Shown: one piece after another, positions 9,144-17,800 of the stretch
Numbering within the stretch: the first letter of the stretch is position 1
Layout of the letters: the number at the start of each line of letters is the position of its first letter
NCBI RefSeq assembly: GCF_020149765.1
Contig: NZ_CP083809.1
Coordinates: 3,100,001-3,164,000 of the forward strand
Direction of reading: 5' to 3'
Length of the DNA: 64,000 nucleotides
Origin: Pantoea agglomerans
GTDB taxonomy: Bacteria > Pseudomonadota > Gammaproteobacteria > Enterobacterales > Enterobacteriaceae
Position numbers and translations under genes: made by a program
Notes under the pieces: generated by a model
Databases searched by the model: none
Seen by the model: only the letters and a program-made list of their open reading frames with translations
What the model was told of the DNA's origin: nothing

Positions 9144-10151
9144 TCACTTCAGGTGCGTTTTCAGCCCGTCTGCCGCCTGGCGCAGCGCGGTACGCACCGC
9201 CGGTACCTCGCTCAGCCCGTTCAGCAAGCCGTAGTCGTGGATCAGCCCGTTGTAGCGCGTTACCGTGACGTCGACGCCCGCGGCGTCCAGCTTGCGGCCA
9301 AAGGCCTCGCCTTCGTCGCGCAGCACGTCAAGCTCGGCGGTCTGGATTAAGGTTGGCGGCAGCCCCTGCAGCTGTTCGCGGGTGGCGCGCAGCGGCGACG
9401 CCAGAATATTGTTACGGTCGCTCGCCCTGGTGGTGTAGTTATCCCAGAACCATTTCATCATATTACGCGTCAGGAAATAGCCCTTCTGGAACTGCTGATA
9501 GGAGCCGGTATCGAAGCGCGCGTCGGTCACCGGCCACAGCATCAGATCGTAGCGAATCGCCGGGGTATGCTGCTGCTTCGCCTGCAGCGCCACGGCCGCT
9601 ACCATATTGCCGCCGACGCTGTTGCCTGCCAGCGCCAGCCGCTTGCCATCTACGCCAATTTCGGCGCCGTGCTCGGCGACCCAGCGGGTGGCGGCGTAAG
9701 CCTGGTTGATGGCGACGGGATAGTGCGCCTCCGGCGACGGCGTGTAGTTAACGAACACCGCGGCGGCGCCCGACTCAACCACCAGGTCACGCACCAGGCG
9801 TTCATGGGTCTGGAAATCCCCTAATACCCAGCCGCCGCCGTGAAAGAACATAAATACCGGCAGCGTGCCCTGCGCCCCTTTAGGCTTCACGATATTCAGC
9901 TTTAAAGGCTGGCCGTTTACCTCAATCGTCTTTTCCGTTACCTCGGCGTCAGGCAGCGTTGCCCCTTTTTGCGCACCGATCAGCACTTCGCGTGCCGCCT
10001 GCGGCGAGAGCTGTTCAATAGGTTTGCCGCCGCTGCTGTTCAGCGCATGCAGAAAATTCTCTACGTGACGCTCAGGCTGAGGCGCGTCGGCAAAGCTGTT
10101 GGCGGACGCGGCGGCCAGCGCCAGCGCTAAAACGGTATGCTTAATGGTCAT
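9144..10151 (-). CDS. Exported alpha/beta-hydrolase esterase, HSL/Est family
   Basis: A 335-residue protein with a cleavable signal peptide (about residues 1–21, ending ANSFA). The hormone-sensitive-lipase-type oxyanion motif HGGGW is at 104–108, the nucleophile elbow GNSVGG has Ser178, the likely acid is Asp275 (ELDVLRDE) and the base is His305 (GLIHDYG). Members hydrolyse short-chain carboxylic esters; with the signal peptide it should act in the periplasm or outside the cell. AAAGGAG precedes the ATG. Repeated AT-rich motifs sit directly upstream, and no regulator gene adjoins it. The natural substrate is unknown. Confidence 0.88.
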   Translation of the reverse strand: MTIKHTVLALALAAASANSFADAPQPERHVENFLHALNSSGGKPIEQLSPQAAREVLIGAQKGATLPDAEVTEKTIEVNGQPLKLNIVKPKGAQGTLPVFMFFHGGGWVLGDFQTHERLVRDLVVESGAAAVFVNYTPSPEAHYPVAINQAYAATRWVAEHGAEIGVDGKRLALAGNSVGGNMVAAVALQAKQQHTPAIRYDLMLWPVTDARFDTGSYQQFQKGYFLTRNMMKWFWDNYTTRASDRNNILASPLRATREQLQGLPPTLIQTAELDVLRDEGEAFGRKLDAAGVDVTVTRYNGLIHDYGLLNGLSEVPAVRTALRQAADGLKTHLK

Positions 10152-10169
10152 GAGATTACTCCTTTAATT

Positions 10170-10265
10170 TATTCACTATTAAATCGCACACTATTTAAAT
10201 GCATCGCCTTTGCTGCGGCGCATTCGGGATGAGGTGAATATATATAGTGCGCTATTTAATAGCAA
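10170..10265. promoter_or_regulatory. Repeated operator-like motif upstream of the esterase gene
   Basis: ATTTAAATAGTG and ATTTAATAGTG occur as a direct repeat on the minus strand (about 10175–10200). A further CTATTTAATAG lies on the plus strand at about 10252–10262. Three copies of an AT-rich ATTTAATAG core this close to a start codon resemble a MarR/OhrR-type operator, but the protein that binds is not encoded here. Confidence 0.4.
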
Positions 10266-10689
10266 ACATAAAAGTGAGAGCTTGCACGCAATTTACTTTA
10301 ATGCATTGATAAATAATGATTTTAAAAATGACTTAGCGCACAGGCTGTCAAAACCTGCCCTGCTTGCACCCGGTCGCTGGCAAACCATCCAGGCGATGAA
10401 AGGCATAGAAGCGATCGTGATTCGGGAACTGGCAAGAGAGGTTAATCGCGGTTTTGCGGCGTATGGAGGGATGTTCAGTCGCTGCCTGTGGGAGACGTGT
10501 GGGATAAGAAGAGGACACTATTGTTCGCAGCACAGCTAATGCGAGTCTCTCGGCCTGTTGGGCAGAGATGATTGAATAACCCTTCGCTGTATCGTGCGCC
10601 AGTTTTGCTTTGTCCTCGGTCGTGGCGTCTGGCGTTTTACCTGGTCAGGAACGAGGAATGAGCCAGCTGTAGCGCATGGCGCATTATTC
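10266..10689. other. Intergenic region between esterase and CDI remnants
   Basis: About 420 bases without a convincing gene. A 109-codon plus-strand frame starting at 10210 and a 61-codon minus-strand frame (10348–10533) both lack a ribosome binding site and family features. The segment from about 10350 to 10560 has a higher GC content than its flanks and may be a decayed insertion. I see no terminal repeats. Confidence 0.35.
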
Positions 10690-11046
10690 TCAACCGCATT
10701 TTTCCCTGCCTGCCAGTCCTGACTGGTTGTTCAGCTGTGCCGTCATCGCGCCCAGCACCGCGTGCGCCATCGCGTTCGCAGCGATGTTCTCTTCGCCTAT
10801 CCGCTTCTTGATTTCCGTCGCCAGGTACGGCGAGGTGCCGCTCGCCAGCGCCCCCGTCACTGCCTGCGCCGCCTTCTGCAGGTCGCTGCCGGTGCCGTAC
10901 TGCCGCATGGCGTTGTCATACGCCTGCTGCATCACCGCCGCATCGCTGACCGGTCTGCCGTTCGCTTCCCTTTCCAGCTGCTGCCGGGCCTGTGACAGCG
11001 CCTCCGGGTCGGTCTGCGCCCCAAGAGCAGGTTGTGGTGATACCAA
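10690..11046 (-). pseudogene. Decayed CdiA fragment (pretoxin region)
   Basis: From about 11021 downward the minus strand is nearly identical to the cdiA segment at about 16020–16350: [34 protein letters not shown] and [11 protein letters not shown] are all present. Three lesions are visible. A 36-bp in-frame deletion removes 12 codons between VTGAL and ASGTSPY. After SGLAG the segment that should follow is missing and the sequence jumps to the bases encoding GKNAVENN in another frame. There is no upstream start or secretion domain. Beyond the VENN codons only unrecognisable sequence remains. It is the most distal scar of the CDI array and surely non-functional as a secreted toxin. Confidence 0.85.
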
Positions 11047-11162
11047 TTTACCATCTGATGCAGCAGCGTCTGGCCGGAACAGCTAATAATCCGGCTGGCC
11101 AGTTACAAGTAGCTGACGGGTGTAAAGTATAATCTCGCCGGTAAAGGACGGAATTTATTTTG

Positions 11163-11414
11163 CTATCTATTTCTGCTTTGCCCGTAATGCTGATAATAGA
11201 TCCACCAGCTACCTAAAGCCATCAACGATCCAGTCAGAGACGCGGCTTTAGTATATTTCCATGCATCTGCCCAAACCAATTCAAATGGAATTTGATATAT
11301 CAGCAGAAGATAGACTCTTATTAGAATATATAAAAACAGGAACATTACTATCATTGCTATGTTACAGGCAGAAAATAAGTAGAAAAAAATAATGAATCGC
11401 GATTTTTTTATCAT
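11163..11414 (-). CDS. Putative CDI immunity protein, small membrane protein (module 3)
   Basis: An 83-residue protein with two or three hydrophobic segments (about residues 8–30, 33–45 and 58–75). Its ATG overlaps the stop of the preceding orphan toxin frame by 4 bases (ATGA), the arrangement seen for toxin–immunity pairs. Position and membrane character suggest immunity against a pore-forming or membrane-acting CdiA-CT. It shares little sequence with the other two membrane immunity candidates, as expected for specific immunity. No family is recognised from sequence alone, so function is inferred from context. Confidence 0.6.
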   Translation of the reverse strand: MIKKSRFIIFFYLFSACNIAMIVMFLFLYILIRVYLLLIYQIPFELVWADAWKYTKAASLTGSLMALGSWWIYYQHYGQSRNR

Positions 11415-11923
11415 TATTGTTTCCCTGCATTACTATTTACGGCTGCTTTACCAAGCTGATCATTGAGGATCTCCGTAGTTGCACTACCTGATGCATTACC
11501 TGCCATACCTGGCACTGGATTAACTGGGTGAGGCTTAGATATCCCCATACCTACATCAACCCATTCCCAGTTTTTCCAGTTCGGATTAAGCACTTTATCA
11601 AGTTGCCCCTGAAAAAATTTACCGGCTCCATATCCCAGACCAGACGCAGCTCCGCTTATTGCGCCACCTTTCAACGGATCATCACCTTTAATATAGTTTG
11701 AGGTTGCGCCTCCCGCAGCATTCCAGCCGACTGTACCTAACAGTCCGGTATTCGATGTAGCCGCACTAACCCAACTGGCCATAAGCGCATCGGTATAATT
11801 TACTTCATCATTTACCACATACTGAATAGTTCCATATTTATCTAAAGCTACCAAATTAGGCTCTCCCGTTAACTGGTCTGAATGCAGTACCACCATCACC
11901 AGGTTTGAGGTTTCGTATAACAT
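11414..11923 (-). pseudogene. Orphan CdiA-CT fragment, glycine-rich membrane-active type (module 3)
   Basis: From about residue 24 onward the 169-codon frame is a Gly/Ala-rich toxin-like domain (NYTDALMASWVSAA, GLLGTVGWNAAGGA, KGDDPLKGG, GLGYGAGKF, WKNWEWVDVG). This matches the general plan of the other two orphan toxins here: a Gly-zipper helix pair, a K-G-D/E-DP loop and a W-V-based tail. The first 23 codons are instead the out-of-frame reading of a different toxin fragment (11856–12044), so the join is a recombination scar. There is no secretion domain or VENN in frame. It is a displaced C-terminal module kept with its immunity gene; activity is unlikely unless recombined onto cdiA. Confidence 0.65.
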
Positions 11924-12044
11924 CGGTGTTTGTCGATTGATCCCAATAAACTGACCTTCCGCCGCTTAGCTCTTTGACAGAAGTTGGATTTTTTACAACC
12001 TTCACAATGCGTTGAGCAAACTGTTCTTTTGTCCTTATTCCCAA
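11856..12044 (-). pseudogene. Toxin-domain fragment, RNase-like type found at CdiA/Rhs C-termini
   Basis: A 62-codon frame with no proper start, beginning 8 bases after the module 2 immunity stop. The stretch KEQFAQRIVKVVKNPTSV, GGRSVYWDQSTNTDVI and GDGGTAFRPVNG resembles the last part of small nuclease-type toxin domains in polymorphic toxins (my recollection; no exact family named). It is cut at FRPVNGRA, where the homologous sequence would normally continue, and the DNA passes into a different toxin module in another frame. It is therefore a remnant of a fourth toxin type whose immunity gene is gone. Confidence 0.5.
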
Positions 12045-12052
12045 ATTAGCGT

Positions 12053-12280
12053 TTAAATTTTTCGGTAGTAGAAAAACCAGTACACAAATCCCACACCAAT
12101 ACCGACCAATCCTGTTTTCAATACCTTATAAAAACTCCCTTTAAAATATTCCAGCATCTGTTCTCCACCGCCAACCCAATATCCAACAAACTGAAAAAAT
12201 ACGCTAACAAAAACAATCAACAAAAAGAAAGCGATGCATAGATATAAAAGTACAAATAGTGACCTCTTACTTATCAACAT
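12053..12280 (-). CDS. Putative CDI immunity protein, small membrane protein (module 2)
   Basis: A 75-residue, strongly hydrophobic protein with two predicted membrane helices (about 8–34 and 54–70). It starts inside the last 14 bases of the orphan toxin 2 frame, the tight overlap typical of cdiA-CT/cdiI pairs. It probably sits in the inner membrane and protects against a membrane-acting toxin. Its cognate toxin gene carries two nonsense codons, so this may be an orphan immunity gene kept to resist neighbours that still carry the toxin. Assignment rests on context. Confidence 0.6.
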   Translation of the reverse strand: MLISKRSLFVLLYLCIAFFLLIVFVSVFFQFVGYWVGGGEQMLEYFKGSFYKVLKTGLVGIGVGFVYWFFYYRKI

Positions 12281-13169
12281 TATTATTCTCCTTACTTTTT
12301 AGAGAACCTTGTAATACATCAGAGAACCAACCAAAGGCAGCAGAGTCAGCCACATTTCCCGAAAGAGAAGGCAAATTACTTTGAGGAACTGGTTTTGTTA
12401 TAGTCCAAACACCTGTTGGCACCCATTCATACTGTTTTGATATAGGGTTTAACTTTTTATCCATTGGTATCTTGATGATATTACCAGCAGCATAACCAAC
12501 TGATGCCCCAGCCTTGCTGAGCAATGCCCCCAAGAACGGATCATCATCCTTGAGTTATGCCTGATAATAACCACCTACTGCATTCCAGGCTACTGTTGGG
12601 TTGTAACCTTTACCGGCAGTAATAAGACCGATAACTCCTGCGCCGATAACATCGGATAATTTTATCTCCCCAGTTTTACTTGTTCCATACTGGATGACTG
12701 TGTTAGCAGCACTTGATACTCCTGCAGCTATTAATTGCTCCTTGGTTCCAGAGTTACTAGTCAATATGGCTTTTCCTCCCATAACTAATACCGGCCATGA
12801 TGTTGGGTCGCTTACTACCGATAATATTCGGTCTCCCTGAGTGATATTTTCTTTTAGGAATTTCAAATCGACGCCATTCAGATAATTTACTAACGCAGCA
12901 GCTGTTGGATCTTTCAGTTTCTCATCTACCCTGAACTGTGAAGAATTTGCATCATTTGCCACGTTTGTTGCTCCCTGAATCAGTTCTTCCCAGGTTACAC
13001 AGCTAACGCCGCCACCGGTACAGGCTTCCTGAAGCTCCATGCTGTTTTTGTTACTGATGTCGATGTACTTTTAAATAACCTGATTACAGTCCCCGCCTGA
13101 CGCTTTACAGTCCTGCATTTCCTGATCAAGCTGATGGGCTTCTTTTGAGCTCAGCCAGTTATTCTCAAC
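12267..13169 (-). pseudogene. Orphan CdiA-CT module 2, interrupted by two in-frame stops
   Basis: Homology to CdiA starts exactly at VENNWLS (codons at 13169–13158), two bases after the TAATAG that ends module 1. Reading on in one frame gives about 300 codons interrupted by TAA at 13071–13073 and TAA at 12555–12557. The segments between read smoothly as one protein (DISNKNSMELQEACTGG, VTWEELIQG, then a Gly/Ala-rich hydrophobic part with DDDPFLGALLSKAG and YEWVPTGVWTITKP). The layout matches a cytoplasm-entry domain followed by a membrane-active toxin. Both stops are single-base changes away from sense codons. It has no promoter or secretion signals. Confidence 0.75.
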
Positions 13170-13174
13170 GACTA

Positions 13175-13426
13175 TTATTTCCTGTAACTCTCATGCAATT
13201 TATTTTTCAACCATACTCCAGCACCTAATACTACTCCTGCAATGCTCCCTTTTTTCAATGCGATATATAATGCCTCTTCCCATGAAAAAAGGAATGCCCC
13301 ATCCTTGAAGTAGAAAATTGTTGACACTCCTAGTTGGCATATGAAAAGAACAACAGAAATTAAGGCAGTACAGTACACAACCAGGAAAAGAAGCCAAAGG
13401 ATACCAACCTTGCTGAAGAGATTCAT
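13175..13426 (-). CDS. Putative CDI immunity protein, small membrane protein (module 1)
   Basis: An 83-residue protein with two hydrophobic segments (about 8–36 and 55–72) and basic ends. Its start overlaps the stop of orphan toxin 1 by 4 bases (ATGA). This fits an inner-membrane immunity protein against the Gly-zipper toxin just upstream. The pair is intact, unlike modules 2 and 3, so it could still protect the cell. Direct family recognition is not possible by eye. Confidence 0.62.
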   Translation of the reverse strand: MNLFSKVGILWLLFLVVYCTALISVVLFICQLGVSTIFYFKDGAFLFSWEEALYIALKKGSIAGVVLGAGVWLKNKLHESYRK

Positions 13427-14349
13427 TGCTTCTTCTCCCGCTTGTCTAACTCATCTTTTACAGCTTTTCCTGTAAGTTCAGAAGCAGTAGAACCTGTAAC
13501 TGCACCAATAACATCCTTTGTCACTTGATCAGTTACCGGAGACAATGAATCAACAACTTTTCCCCCTAAACTACCAGCCGCACTACCAAGGCCAGTACTT
13601 ATCACAGAGTTAGTTGGATCTTCCCCTTTAATCGCACTGCCAATCGCAGCACCTCCCATATTGATCGCTGCTGATGCCTGCCAACTTTTACCTGTAGTCG
13701 CGGCAGCTGTCACACCGGCGAGAATTGCATCAACATAGCTGAAAGGATCATTCCCACTAAGTTGTACGGCCGTATTCACGCCTACACCGATTGCAGCATT
13801 AAGCGCCATACCTTCTTTTATGGTAGTACCTAGCACATTGCCACCAAACATCAGCGGCGCATCACTTATGCTGGCATTCGATTTATGGTAGCCCCAAGTA
13901 TTCATGATGCTCTGAGCTTTATACATGGCTTCAGAGTCAGGGTTACGTTTCATGTAATCCTGGCCCGAGAGCAGCCCGGTAACCAGTTGTTGTGCTACCG
14001 CTGGCCCGTAGGCATTTTCCATTTCAGAAGCATACATACGAAAATACCCGGCCAGTTCAGCTCGCTCAGTAGTGCTCATCTGTGAAGGGTCTTTAGTAAA
14101 TTTAGAAACCAGTGCATCACTGCGTTTGTCGGCATTTTCCAGCTTAATAAGCTCATTGGCTGTAGCTAATGACTTATCACCGTTCTTAATTTTCTCAACG
14201 ACTTTGTCGAGCTTGTCTGAAGATGTCACACCAAGGAGGTTATTCTCCACCGCATTTTTCCCCGCCTGCGCTGCGGCCACCGCTCCCGCAGTATCCCCCG
14301 TCGCCAGCCCGCCTGCAAGCCCCGCCGCCAGCTGGCTCAGCGCGCTCAC
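13423..14349 (-). CDS. Orphan CdiA C-terminal module 1 with VENN and Gly-zipper toxin
   Basis: The frame (308 codons from a GTG at 14349, no ribosome binding site) opens with a copy of the cdiA pretoxin region ([33 protein letters not shown]). The similarity extends upstream to about 14458, only a few bases after the cdiI stop. After VENN comes a new toxin: an entry domain (about 40–150), then a Gly/Ala-rich part with GMALNAAIGVGVNTAVQLSG, KGEDPTNSV and GLGSAAGSLGG repeats. Such toxins in other enterobacterial CdiA proteins are thought to act at the membrane. It lacks the TPS export domain, so it can only be used after recombination with cdiA. The module reads intact. Confidence 0.7.
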   Translation of the reverse strand: MSALSQLAAGLAGGLATGDTAGAVAAAQAGKNAVENNLLGVTSSDKLDKVVEKIKNGDKSLATANELIKLENADKRSDALVSKFTKDPSQMSTTERAELAGYFRMYASEMENAYGPAVAQQLVTGLLSGQDYMKRNPDSEAMYKAQSIMNTWGYHKSNASISDAPLMFGGNVLGTTIKEGMALNAAIGVGVNTAVQLSGNDPFSYVDAILAGVTAAATTGKSWQASAAINMGGAAIGSAIKGEDPTNSVISTGLGSAAGSLGGKVVDSLSPVTDQVTKDVIGAVTGSTASELTGKAVKDELDKREKKQ

Positions 14350-14471
14350 CTGCTGCTTCTCGCTTTCGCTCAGCTGGTCCGCCGTTTTGCCCGGAAACAG
14401 GTAGCCGGCAATGTAGCGGGCGGCCAGTTCGCCGCCGCCGGCCCCAGCGCGCCGTCCGGGAGTTCAGTTCT

Positions 14472-14837
14472 CTAGACTGGTAGTCTAGCCAGTAAACTGT
14501 TTACTTTTTCGGTATCTTCAGGATGAAGTTTTACATACCTTTCACACGCCAGACGAACATACTGATAGCAGGTTTCTTCACTGATAATGACTACGTCTGC
14601 TTCTGAATACGGATAGCCTGAAGCAAATTCAACTCCTTCAAAGTGTTCGCTCTCATCACAGCTATTCATATCTGGAAAATTACAATATGCACCATCGACG
14701 AAAAAACTATCCTTGCTCACCAAATACCCAACCATCTTTAAAAAATGACCATCTTCATACATACGATCAAAATAGGATGCAATGATTAAATTACAACCTT
14801 TTTCAATGTCTTGTTGAGCAAATAACTCTTTTCTCAT
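14472..14837 (-). CDS. cdiI: CDI immunity protein CdiI
   Basis: A 121-residue soluble acidic protein starting [14 protein letters not shown], with [34 protein letters not shown] and [12 protein letters not shown] blocks. These match my recollection of immunity proteins annotated as CdiI of ribonuclease-type toxins. It should bind and block the toxin tip of the CdiA just upstream in the cytoplasm. The ATG at 14837 lies 8 bases after the cdiA stop with GAGG before it; a TTG four codons earlier is open but less likely. It is the only immunity gene here directly coupled to the full-length cdiA, so it is the active immunity of the locus. Confidence 0.85.
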   Translation of the reverse strand: MRKELFAQQDIEKGCNLIIASYFDRMYEDGHFLKMVGYLVSKDSFFVDGAYCNFPDMNSCDESEHFEGVEFASGYPYSEADVVIISEETCYQYVRLACERYVKLHPEDTEKVNSLLARLPV

Positions 14838-14845
14838 CTGCCACC

Positions 14846-17800
14846 TCAATTAGGATGAAAGTTCCGCACAGTTCCAGTAGTTTTATCTACATATATTCTG
14901 AAACTGACACCATCAACAGTTGCAGTTGCTTGCCCATTAGAACTTGCCATCGCATCCTTATATCCTTTCGCGGCAGCTTGCTGTCCTAAATCTAAAATCT
15001 TTTGGTCTGTGAAAATAGCAGGATCATAAATTGTTTTCGGCAATTCTGCTGCTTTGTACCCAGTCACATTACCAGCCCTGTCATAAGAAGGAATTTTATA
15101 TACAACATGAGTAATGCCGGGAACACTGGTAGGTGTTTCACTGACAATTTGTATATTGTACTCTTTCGCCGCGTCATAAAACGCATTCGCATTATGACCG
15201 CCTGAGACACCGCTTTTCTGCGTAAATCCATCAACTGTTGCTAGGTGCTTTGGCTGATTAATGCTGAAATTTATGCCCGATGGATAAACAACAACTTTTT
15301 CAGCCAGGCTACTGAGTTTACTGACAGCCGCCGCACCCAACACTGGTGTCATCGAAGCCGCAACCGCCTTCATCCCGTCATAGGTTTCGACATAGTTTTC
15401 AGCCGTCGCCTTATCCACACCAAGCTGCACCATCGCGTAGTTCACCATCGCATCCTTCACCTGCTGTTGATTCTGTGCATCAACGCTGGTGATGTTCAGC
15501 AGGTTTACGATGTTGCCGTACGCATCCGCATACTGCTGGCTGGCTTTCGAGTTGTAGTTACCGAGATTTTCGTACTCGCTCTTCGCCGCTATCACTTCAA
15601 GCCTTGCCGTGGCACAGGCCGCACTTCCGGCACCGCCATTGCTACAGGCATTAATAACTTTCTTATCACTGCTGATGTCTTTCTCTACCAGACGGGCCAC
15701 ATCCTGCTGCGCCTTTTCACGCTCTGCCGGATCTTTACTGTTTTTAAGCGTCTGCTTCGCTAACTCAAGCTCAGTCTTCTCACTGACGCTCAGCCAGTTA
15801 TTCTCAACCGCATTTTTCCCCGCCTGCGCCGCGGCCAACGCTCCCGCAGTATCCCCCGTCGCCAGCCCGCCTGCAAGCCCCGCCGCCAGCTGGCTCAGCG
15901 CGCTCACCTGCTGCTTCTCGCTTTCGTTCAGCTGCTCCGCCGTCCTGCCCGGGAACAGTTGCCCGGTGATGACCCGCGCCGCCAGCTCCCCGCCGCCGGC
16001 GCCCAGCCCGCCTGCCAGTCCTGACTGGTTGTTCAGCTGCGCCGTCACCGCGCCCAGCACCGCATGCGCCATCGCGTTCGCAGCGATGTTCTCTTCGCCT
16101 ACCCGCTTCTTGATTTCCGTCGCCAGGTACGGCGAGGTGCCGCTCGCCAGCGCCCCGGCCAGGTTATTGCCCGCCAGCGCCGTCAGCGCGCCCGTCACTG
16201 CCTGCGCCGCCTTCTGCAGGTCGCTGCCGGTGCCGTACTGCCGCATCGCGTTGTCATACGCCTGCTGCATCACCGCCGCATCGCTGACCGGTCTGCCGTT
16301 CGCTTCCCTTTCCAGCTGCTGCCGGGCCTGCGACAGCGCCTCCGGGTCGGTCTGCGCCTTCAGCCCGGCGATGTCGCCCTGAGTGCGGATAACGTCCATC
16401 GCCTGGCCGCCAATATCCCCGATAAGCTGCGCCTGCTTCAGCCGGTTCTGCTCTTTCTCCTTGTCGAATATCGGGCTGATGCTGCCGTCGCTGGCATGGT
16501 CGGTATCCCGGTTAAGCTGCGCCACATCCTGCTGCTGCTTGTCTTTGTCGCGGATAAGCAGCGTCCCCTCGCTGACGCCGGCTTTTGTTGTGCCCTCAGC
16601 GTGCCCGCTGCTGCCTCCCCCGGACAGCATCCCTCCGGCCATATTAGTCAGCAGGTTCCCGCCCACCGGCCCGCCGGTGCTAAACGAGCCGCCGCTGTGG
16701 CTGGTCTGGTAATCCGCCTGGTTGTGGATATCCGTCCAGCCCAGCGTGCCGGTATCGAGACGGTTTTTGTCTGCCGTTGCCGTGGAGGCGATAACCGCGC
16801 CGTCAAGCTGGGTATGTTCCCTTACGTGGACGTCAAACCCGCCTTTGCCCGCAAACAGCCCGGTCTGCTCTTTCACCGAATCGAAGTTGCTGTGCAGTTT
16901 GTCCTGGCTGGCGCTCACCCAGGCGGAACCGGTCATCGTGCCGAAGGTGAAGCTGCCGCCCGCGCTAACGTTTTGCTGGCTGGCGTCGTAGCGGTCGCTG
17001 TCCTGCTGGCTTTCAAGCAGCAGGTCACGGCCGACGTCGACGGTGATTTTCTCTCCGCTGGCCTGCGCGCCTTTAAGCGTGGTATCGCGGCCGCTGGTCA
17101 CCCTGAGGTGGCTTCCGGCATCCAGGGTGGTTTCGGTATGCGTCAGGCTCTGGCCGTTCTCATGCCCTTTACCGGCATTGATCCCAGCCGAAACGCTGAT
17201 GCCATAGCCCCCCGCGCCTGCGCCAATGCCCACGCCGATGTTACCGCCCTGGCTGCTGTTTTTGCTGACGCTGCTTTCGCTGTTCTGCGCCGACTGCAGA
17301 GTAATGTCGCGCGCCGCATCAAGCGATAGCTCCTTGCCCGCTTTCAGCTGGCTGCCGGTAATGGCGATATCGCCGCTTTGCGCACCCTGGTTCTTGCCGG
17401 TCGCCGTTATCGACAGGTTTTGCCCGGCGGTCAGCGTGCTGCCCTGCGACTGGCGGCTGTCGGTACGGGTTTCACTCTTCGACGACTGGCTGCCCCAGGA
17501 GGCGCTGATGCCGATGGTGTTGGTGGCACCCTGCGCCGCACCTTTGTCTCCCGGCTGTAAACCGGCAGCGGCGTTTTTCGCCTCCGCCGAGGCGGTCAGC
17601 GCATTATCCCGCTCCCACGCCTGTGCGGCCTGCACGCCGGAGAGCGCCGCTTTGGTGTTTTGCAGCGCGTTCAGGCGCCCGTCGCCTTCTTTTCTTGCCT
17701 GTTGCGCCGAGCTGACGGCGGTGTTGAGCGCGCCGCCCGCGGTGCCCGACAGCGCTATGGTCAGGCCGCTTTGTTTCTGCTCAAACGTTTCCTTGCGGGT

